Part shown: piece after piece, positions 57,340 to 64,000 of the stretch
Layout: the number at the start of each line of letters is the position of its first letter
Position numbering within the stretch: position 1 is the stretch's first letter
NCBI GenBank assembly: GCA_004194705.1
Contig: SADC01000324.1
Span: forward strand, 1 to 64,000
Length of the DNA: 64,000 bases
Source of the DNA: Ditylenchus dipsaci
Lineage: Eukaryota > Nematoda > Chromadorea > Rhabditida > Anguinidae
Direction: 5' to 3'
Made by a program: the position numbers and the translations under genes
Notes under the pieces: generated by a model
Database searches by the model: none
What the model was told of the DNA's origin: nothing
The model's input: the letters and a program-made list of their open reading frames with translations, nothing else

Positions 57340-58490
57340 CTACAGATATTCATGAGGCGCGCTCATTAAGGCACAGAGGAGATTGAGCCGGAGTCGTTGC
57401 AGTGGTAGCCGAAGCAGGAGTAGCTGCCATGGCATTTTCTGTTTCCCTGAAAAACATCACGAAAATATAAGTAACAGTCGAACCTCGATAAATTTGCTAT
57501 TTCGTAGCTGAGATTTTTGTCTATCGATTGAGTGGTCGAACACCCTAATAAAAAAAATTGGAAGAAATCACAACAACCTTACACTAAAAACCAAGTCTGA
57601 CTAAACCAAGACTAGTGTAAACTTGGTCTAATTTCTTCAACAATTTTCAGTAAGGTGTTTGACCACTCCATCGATAAAGAAAATCTCAGCTACAAAACGG
57701 TGTAAAAACATCTGAGATGAGAAAACAAAATATATTAAAAGGTTAAAATATTCAGTGTCAAAAGGTAGCCCTTAAAGTTGCCCTCCCCTTGTAAATAATG
57801 AAGTGATTTATAAATATTTATATATCATAAAAGGGCGATTTTATCCAATGCTTATTGCTATTTTAAAGCCAAAAAAAAGATTTTGACTCTAAAAAATCGA
57901 CAAAATTTAGGATCCCAAAGAAAAGTACAAATCTTTTAAAAGGACGTCTATGAGCCCTCCCCTTACTCTAAAGCAGTTAACCCTAGGCAAAATAACTCAC
58001 CGTGCTAGAAAAAATTCGTAAAACACAAAGAGATTGTTCTACATAAAGTAATCCTCGATATAAGGTCACTTGAATTTTTTTTTGAAACATAGACCTCACT
58101 ATGAGGTCACCTGTTATAAAGTCAGCTCGATATAAAGTCACTTTTTGTCCAGTCCCCAGGGGTGACCTTGAATCGAGGCTCGACTGTATTACATTATTCA
58201 ATATATTAGATTACCAGATCTGGAATGTTTCTCAGCCTTTTCTTCTTCGATCCGCTTCTTACGACCGACAAGAGACATTGACACCCCAACAATAGCCAAG
58301 ATGAGAAGCAGCAGAGTCATAGTCCAGGCAAAAATCAGCGGCACCATAGCGCTTCAAAACTAATTTTAAATTAAGCATTCGTACAGAAAAACTTACTTCG
58401 GACAAGCATACTCTTTGATAAAATCGGCTGGAACGGATGTGGTTTCTATACCTGGCAAAGTTGCTGTGATGCCCGACATTGCTTTTAGAC
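57340..58490 (-). CDS. 3' exons of a single-pass membrane protein gene
   Basis: Minus strand. Exon 58490-58397 (GLKAMSGITATLPGIETTSV, then IKEYACP) joins in phase 2 to exon 58351-58215, which encodes a transmembrane helix (AWTMTLLLLILAIVGVSMSL) followed by the basic stop-transfer RKKRIEEEKAEK. The last exon starts at 57446 after TTTTTCAG. Its phase predicts an end at 57340, while the neighbouring frame (ETENAMAATPASATT ... stop 57350) looks more protein-like. The layout fits a type I membrane protein with a short cytoplasmic tail. The family is not recognised, and upstream exons lie beyond the MITE at 58540 or were not found. Confidence 0.5.
57474..57705. repeat. fold-back with pogo-like end in gene intron
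   Basis: Left end CAGTCGAACCTCGATAAATT; arms GCTGAGATTTTTGTCTATCGA and TCGATAAAGAAAATCTCAGC are complementary. The right terminus has lost the end motif. It lies in the intron of the minus-strand membrane protein gene. Confidence 0.45.
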
Positions 58491-58539
58491 CTAAACATCA
58501 ACACATCTTGCTACATGTCAGGCTATCATACATGATAAC

Positions 58540-59039
58540 CTGTTTTTTTCCAGCGCCGACCTCTTTGAAAAAAGGCTCCAGCGCCGGCGCCGAGCGCCTC
58601 CCTTAAAAGATTTCGGCTCCAGCGCCAGCGCCGACCTTTTTTGAAAAAAGGCCCCGAAACCCGGCACCGGCGCTGGTGGCAACGCCAGCGCCGGGTTGAT
58701 AATTTTGTTTTTGCTGCAAATTTCATAAAAAAAATTATATTTTCATTAAGAGTATGTTTTTTACAGCTAGACTATGAATAGTTCTTTTTGTTATCTATAT
58801 CGATTAGTAGCATACCGTATTCATTTCCTCCATTAATTCCCCACGGTGAGTGAATATTGAAATATTTGTCCTATGCTGAGAAAAAAGTCCATAGGAGGTG
58901 GAGTTATTAGAGTTATTATTCAAAGAAGAAATACCACAATCCATTTGATAGCGCCGGGTCGAAAATTTTAGCGCCGGCGCCAGCGACGGCGCCCACGAAA
59001 TTTTGCATTGGCCCCAGCGCCGGCGCCGGAACAACACTG
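58540..59039. mobile_element. hAT-type MITE with GCGCCGGCGCC subterminal repeats
   Basis: TSD ATGATAAC (58532-58539 and 59040-59047); right terminus CAGTGTTGTTCCGGCGCC (inverse strand), left terminus CTGTTTTTTTCCAGCGCC. Both ends are arrays of CCAGCGCCGGCGCCGA-type units, with an AT-rich middle. The same architecture is seen at 38204-38631 with different repeat units. Confidence 0.7.
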
Positions 59040-59261
59040 ATGATAACAGCTAGCTTTCGATACCACTATGAAAGTAACAGATTGGATAGACAAATAAGCT
59101 GTAAAACAGGCACTATATTTAACGCGCTTTATAGAAATATATAAGACGGACAGTTTTACAACAGATTTAAACATGAGAAAATTTATTTGGCTCTTCTACA
59201 AGATCTTTTAAAGATTCTGCTGGAGACGGAAAGAGGGGGGGGGGAGGCGGGCGGGTATTAA

Positions 59262-59603
59262 AGGAGGGGAAAAGCCATTTAGGTTTGAAAAAGTGGCTTC
59301 CATGGCGCAGTGCGTAAGGTTCGCGTTTTTTGGCCCAAAATGGTGTTGCAGGTTCGATCCCACTTGGTGGCACGCTATTCTTTTGGCTTGTTTGGGCAGT
59401 TTAGAGGTAATTAGACTTTTTTGACGCCATATTCGGAATCAGCGACCCAAATTACCCCTAGAACTGGTCAAACAAGCCAAAATAAATAGCATGCCACCAC
59501 GTCGGATCGAACCTGCAACATTATTTGGGCCAAAAAAACGCAAATGCTTACGCACTGCGCCACGGAGCCACTTTTTCAAACCTAAATGGCTTTTCCCCCT
59601 CCT
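59262..59603. mobile_element. TTAA-flanked fold-back with two face-to-face tRNA-like cores
   Basis: TTAA at 59258-59261 and 59604-59607. Arms start AGGAGGGGAAAAGCC and end GGCTTTTCCCCCTCCT. Each arm carries a tRNA-like unit: plus-strand A-box-like TGGCGCAGTGCG and B-box GGTTCGATCCC (59351-59361), and an inverted copy with GGATCGAACCTGC at 59503-59515. The acceptor 3' halves do not pair, so these are tRNA-derived rather than tRNA genes. Confidence 0.65.
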
Positions 59604-59607
59604 TTAA

Positions 59608-60953
59608 AGGGGCATGCCCACGCCAATAAGTTTCATTTCAAATGTTTGAATTCCCGGGCACCAGTTTTTCAGATGAAGACAAAATAAATTTGAATTCGCT
59701 TTTCATTTCGAAAAAAAAATTTGTTATCCTTTTAGTCATCTCACTATTTGCGATCTCTTTTTTCTGTAACAATTATCATATTGCTTAGCAATACTCAATT
59801 ATAGGGGCAAAACAAGTCTCGGTTGGTAATTTTCGGTTTCTCGTCTTGAAAATGTTGGATTTTACGTTTCTTGCACAGCTTTATCTCGGAGTTCAGCTGA
59901 TCGATAACTCGCTCCTTATTTCAAGCAATTTTAGCGTCTCAGTTATTCGTCCAAAAGCCGATCCCCGACACCAATTGTAATTTATAAAGCATTAATTTTT
60001 CAACCAAACATAAACGGATCCAATTTGCCATAGGCTGGAACTGGTATCCTTATCATTCAACACCATTACCGTATTTCCTCTAATAGAACCCCCTTTTTCA
60101 ATTGACTTTTAATGTAAAAGGGTAAGGGCCGAGTAAATATTTTGCAAAGCGGTTTATTGCATTTTTTGACTCCTGTGAGCTCTAACAGTTCTGCTTTTTA
60201 GATTTGAAGTTTCACACGGAAATCTCGAGATCGGCCTAAAATTTTTCGATTTTTGGCGAGTTGTAAAATGAAATCCCCGGGTCTCTATAGAGGTAATACG
60301 GTATTTATCATCTGCACCCCCGAATTTTGATAGTGTTATTATTTAGTATGTGAAGTTCATTTCGGGAAAAAGACCTTCTTTAATAATATCCCAACAAAAA
60401 AAACTTTTACATGTGTATAACCTTCAATTTGATGCGAAAGTCCGACAGAATTTCTCTGATTTGTCAGTCCAGCTGATTGAAAGATGTGCTGTTTGCTTTG
60501 GCGGAGGCACTCATTTTCACAGAGACATTTTGGTTGTTGGGATATTACTACAAGCTAATTGGGAAGGTCTTGAAGAAATTGATATAGAAAAATCTTCAAA
60601 TAAACTAGAATAACGATAATACATCTTGCTTTACGCTTGACGAAAGAGCTTCTAAAAGCAATGTATTTTATATCGCAAAAAAATTAAATTCATGCATGGT
60701 TACTTGCAAAAAATTATAACAAACGTGAACAGCACAAGTTAATCTTTAGCTGCCTTACCATATCACACTCAGCTATGGTCACCAAAAAGGGTTTAACGGA
60801 AAAAAAGGGATCGCAAAAAGTGAGACGACTAAAAAGATAACATAAATTTTGTCGAAATGAAAAGTGAATTCAAATTTATTTTGTCTTCATCTGAAAAACT
60901 GGTGCCGGGAATTCAAACATTTGAAATGAAACTTATTGGCGTGGGCATGCCCT
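59608..60953. mobile_element. piggyBac-like non-autonomous element with ~140 bp TIRs
   Basis: TTAA duplication (59604-59607 and 60954-60957). Termini AGGGGCATGCCCACGCC and GGCGTGGGCATGCCCT extend into arms of roughly 130-140 bp (AAGTTTCATTTCAAATG, TTTTTCAGATGAAGACAAAAT and complements). The 1.1 kb interior holds a CCGTATTT MITE (60069-60301) and an 87-codon open frame (60350-60613). The left TTAA is shared with the neighbouring element. Confidence 0.7.
60350..60613 (+). CDS. unidentified 87-codon ORF inside TTAA element
   Basis: The translation VKFISGKRPSLIISQQKKLL (the first codon is GTG) ... LIERCAVCFGGGTHFHRDIL has protein-like composition and ends at TAA. It resembles no family I can name. 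It could be a fragment of the element's own lost transposase or a captured host exon. There are no clear splice sites at its edges. Confidence 0.3.
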   Translation: MKFISGKRPSLIISQQKKLLHVYNLQFDAKVRQNFSDLSVQLIERCAVCFGGGTHFHRDILVVGILLQANWEGLEEIDIEKSSNKLE

Positions 60954-61484
60954 TTAACGAGACGGGGTTTTTTGGCCAAATAAAAACGGAAACGGGATTT
61001 TCAGTTTGAAAAAACAGGGTCCCGGCCGAAAAACGGGATTCTCCTGACATCGTTAATAAAACAGTAAAAGTGGCTCCAGCGCTTCAAAAGATGTTTTATT
61101 GACACTTACTCACATACATGGAATCAACATAATTTCAATCATAATACACCCTCGTGACCGGTGTAGGTGTATATTATAGCGAGAGTATACTATGGCGAGT
61201 GTATATTATATCGAGAATAAAAAACCAAACTCTATGCATATGTATATTATATCGAGTGTAACAGCAAATTATAAGGCACTTTACTAAATCCATGATAAAA
61301 ATTTAATGACTAACCGGAAGAAATATGTTAGTTCACTTTGCTTTTCTTTGCGCTGCTGATAAAAGGCATCATCTAAGCAAATTGACCAAAAAACAGCAGA
61401 TATTTGTAGGGTTGGGTAATTCTCCGGAGAAATACTTTCCGGGTAATTACCCGAAAAGCGGAGAAATACTATTTGCTGATACCT

Positions 61485-61775
61485 AAACCATCTGGATGGT
61501 ACCCAAACCACCTCAATGGTACCCAAACCAACGGTATGGTACCTAAATCACCTGGATAGTGCCCAAACCATCTGGATGTTACCCGAAAAACCTGGACGGT
61601 ACCCAAACCATCTGGATATCACTCAAAACACCTGGATATTACCCAAACCACCTGGATGGTACCCAAATCACATGGATGGTACCCAAACCCCTGGATAGTA
61701 CCCGAACCATCTGGATATTAATTAAAACACCTAGATGATACCTAGACCATCTGGATGATACCTAAACCAAAAAAT
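61485..61775 (+). repeat. minisatellite, ~20-bp unit
   Basis: About 14 imperfect copies of a unit near ACCCAAACCACCTGGATGGT, with substitutions at the GG/AT positions. Some frames stay open through it (YPNHLDGTQT-like peptide), which is an effect of the repeat and not a gene. Confidence 0.8.
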
Positions 61776-62068
61776 TTCTGGCTGAGTAGGGTAGGTGGAT
61801 TAAGTGAATGGTGAAAAAAGTGATAAAAAGTGAATGGTTGAAAAAAAGATAAAAAAGTGAATGGTTAGTGGCGATTGTGATATTGTCGACCATAATTGCC
61901 ATTAAATTGTCTACGAAGAAAGCAATTATACTTGTAAAATAAAAATATTCAAAATATATCAGCGTAAAAATGAAGAAGATATCGCAGAAAAATAAAATAA
62001 TGAAAAAATGTATCAGCTGGGAGTCGAACCTTCGACGTTTAAAAGGAGACCAGTAGTGTAAAGAAAAA

Positions 62069-62919
62069 GGACGCTACTTTTTTTTGCCCGCTAAATACTT
62101 CTTTTTGCCCGCTAAATCTTTTTTTCTGCCCGCAAATTACTTTTTCTGCCCGCAAATTTCCTCAAAAATGCTCGCAAATTTTTCTTCAACGGGTATAAGG
62201 CTAATTCCCTGTCCCCTACTCAACTTTTCTCATTCTTTTGTGGATTCTTAGTGTTCTGAGCAAGGTGGTATACTTCACGATTACCTCAGCCATCAGCCTC
62301 AGCCGGCTGAGGTCTGAAAAATTTACCTCAGCCGTCAGCCGAGCCCAAAATTTTGTTCTGCTGTTAGTGTTCTGTTCTGCTGTTCTCTGTTAGTGAATTT
62401 ATTTCGCTAGTCACAATATGTTCTGTTTCCTTTTATCACTGTTCTGAAATCGCTTTTTTAATTGGGTTTTTTCTTGATAAGTCTTGCACATATTTAGTCT
62501 AAAAAACTTACCAATTTTCTGAGACTAACCAAAGTTTTTTATTTAATATTTTCACAGCAAAGGACAAACAACTTAATAATGAATGACAAGTTCATTCAAG
62601 AATCCATATACAACACAGTTTTACCAATAACAAGAGTGACTTTTTAGTTTGATGGACGGCCTCTTTTCTTTTTCTGCAGTAGTGGCTCAGCTGTAGCATC
62701 CCTTGCATACGATAAAATTCCCTTAATCTTCATCAGCATGACTGAATGTTTGCAGGGTGACTTCTTGGAAATTTGCGGGCAGAAAAAAGTAATTTGCGGG
62801 CAGAAAAAAAGTATTTAGCAGGCAAAAAAGAGTAATTAGCGGGATTTCAAATTTGCGGGCAGAAAAAAAGATTTAGCGGGCAAAAAGAAGTAATTAGCGG
62901 GCGAAAAAAAGTAGCGTCC
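62069..62919. mobile_element. non-autonomous element with TGCCCGC subterminal arrays
   Basis: Termini GGACGCTACTTTTTTTTGCCC and GGGCGAAAAAAAGTAGCGTCC are inverted. Both ends carry arrays of CTTTTTGCCCGCTAAATA units, in opposite orientation, at 62080-62175 and 62770-62905. Flanks AAAGAAAA and AAAGGAAAA are nearly equal, suggesting an 8-bp-type TSD. The interior contains a small CTCAGCCGGCTGAG palindrome cluster (62280-62345). Confidence 0.6.
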
Positions 62920-63614
62920 AAAGGAAAAGCATGGCTCAAGCGGGAAGTGATTCCTGGATAATTAGGAAGTAAATATTGCCTCCCCGAGCAATAAATAGTA
63001 AAAAGGCTGTAACTGAAATGCACCCTCTAAAGTCTGAATTTCGCCCTCTAATTATTTTTTTTCACCCTCTAATTCAAATTTCGATCAAAATACTGAATTT
63101 CGCCCTCTAATTTCTAAATTTCGTCAGCTAATCATTTGTTTGCTGATTTTTTGTTTATGAAGTTATGTTTTTCTTCCTCTATGTACGATCTGAGGTCAAA
63201 GAGGCATAAAAGCGACGACCGAATCAGTGGTTTTAATTTTTACAAAAAAATACTGAATTTCATCAGTAAATTACTGAATTTTAGCAGTTCGTAGTTTAAT
63301 TTCAAAGAAACTTAATTTTTGATAATATTTTCCAGATAGCCCGCTCCGGTACTGGCCCGTGCCCATCCCTGTATGTGAATTCAAAATCTTAGCCTAGACT
63401 GCATCCTCCATTTTATTCATGCCTTTGAGCAGAAACAGCTATAAACAGCGATAAAAACAATAACAACAGCAGAAATAACAACAACATTGATAAATCATGT
63501 TCTCTCTAATGCATGTCCTACTTTTCTCATCCAGTAGTTCAAAAGAGTAAGGGCAGCTGAATTAATAATTACCAAGGTTTTCTTCAGGCTTTGTATTTAG
63601 AAGACACTACAAAC

Positions 63615-64000
63615 CTGCATGGAACTCTTTATAGCAGGTGCATGAGCCAAAATATTCACATCTGCTTTTATTTCATCGCAGGCAGTTTCGTAGATCTTTG
63701 CTTTCGGCAGTTCACTGATTAGATTCTTCACAACATGAAAGTAGCACATCCCTCTTTGGGCCGTAGGAAGCTCAGCATGGCAGGCTAAGCCGTTAAGTGT
63801 TCGACTCTCATCAAAGTAATACTATGAATCACCTTACCATTTGTGATTGAGAAGCTCCATCTGCAATCAATAAACGCGAGTTGTATAACTTTTCTGGATC
63901 CCAGCGTGCGATAGACTTCAAGAATTCACCGTAACACCACTTGTCTTCATAAGATGCGATAGCTGAGTAGTACAGGGACCAAGTTTTTCATCTTCAAAGG
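63615..64000 (-). pseudogene. MULE-type transposase fragment, runs off window end
   Basis: Minus strand. 64000-63838 contains AIASYEDKWCYGEFLKSIAR and LLIADGASQSQM (the MULE LxxDGAxxxxxA region with the second catalytic Asp). 63821-63615 contains LPTAQRGMCYFHVVKNL (the RxxCxxHvxKN motif after it) and ends at CAG/GTTTGT. The 16-nt gap between the two pieces is too short for an intron and the direct reading meets a stop, so a lesion is likely. Upstream parts lie beyond the window. Confidence 0.6.

Larger units (their letters stand above)
60958..63614. other. repeat-rich stretch, no gene
   Basis: Decayed pogo-type ends with ATATTATATCGAG at about 61141-61260; minisatellite 61485-61775; subterminal-array element 62069-62919; then a cluster of CGCCCTCTAAT repeats (about 63020-63125) that looks like one end of a further element of that type. 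No coding signal. Confidence 0.5.

Noticed and set aside
59293..59375. Pair of functional tRNA genes in opposite orientation
   Set aside because: The 3' half of the acceptor stem is not complementary to the 5' half in either copy; they are tRNA-derived parts of a fold-back element.
61516..61698. Open frame with a YPNHLDGTQT-type repeated peptide
   Set aside because: It is an open frame through a 20-bp minisatellite whose period is not a multiple of three; no start context or splice sites.
1..64000. Bacterial-type operons, riboswitches, origins or terminators
   Set aside because: Introns, LTR and DNA transposons and AATAAA signals show eukaryotic DNA; none of these prokaryotic features is supported.

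Overview
This is eukaryotic, AT-rich, intron-containing invertebrate DNA in which most bases belong to transposable elements. Three of the four probable host genes are consistent with a nematode: an organic solute transporter alpha-like gene with 9 phase-compatible exons, and two divergent CAP (SCP/TAPS) genes, a family expanded in nematodes. A finer placement (for example a mermithid) is only a guess.

Layout. 1-3514: AT-rich DNA with small fold-back elements and one doubtful exon-like island. 3515-18888: one 15.4 kb Ty3/Gypsy LTR retrotransposon, flanked by ~0.5 kb LTRs with PBS and PPT in place, all reading frames frameshifted. Its order is LTR - gag (CCHC knuckles) - env-like region (RRKR site, TM segment) - protease - RT - RNase H - integrase - ~1.9 kb non-coding - an extra 4 kb frame - LTR. 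The extra frame carries a NADAR domain followed by a UPF1-type SF1 helicase and a Gln-rich tail, and is the most unusual content of the window. The same 15 kb is studded with CCGCGG palindromes whose flanking arms differ from site to site yet stay self-complementary. 18900-33700: no convincing gene; pogo-, hAT- and fold-back-type non-autonomous elements and a dispersed ~190 bp repeat. 33770-42711 (+): the solute transporter gene. Its introns hold a dead PIF/Harbinger transposase with a possible MADF-like partner, a Merlin/IS1595-like fragment, hAT MITEs and a TA-flanked MITE. 42712-45840: MITEs. 45841-48078 (+): CAP-like gene 1, followed immediately by a 2.65 kb hAT transposon (8-bp TSD). 50800-53900: SINE-like and fold-back repeats. 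53948-57168 (+): two good exons of an unidentified gene, then CAP-like gene 2, interrupted by a pogo-like element 7 bp after an exon. 57340-58490 (-): 3' exons of a single-pass membrane protein gene. 58540-63600: GC-rich hAT MITE, two TTAA-flanked fold-back elements sharing one TTAA, a minisatellite and a subterminal-array element. 63615-64000 (-): part of a MULE-type transposase.

The retroelement genes form one replication unit (capsid, envelope, protease, RT, integrase), and the NADAR-helicase would be an accessory protein acting on nucleic acid. The host genes look functionally independent of each other. The many frameshifts in the mobile elements and in CAP gene 2, against none in the transporter gene, argue for real decay rather than general sequencing error, although some homopolymer errors cannot be excluded.
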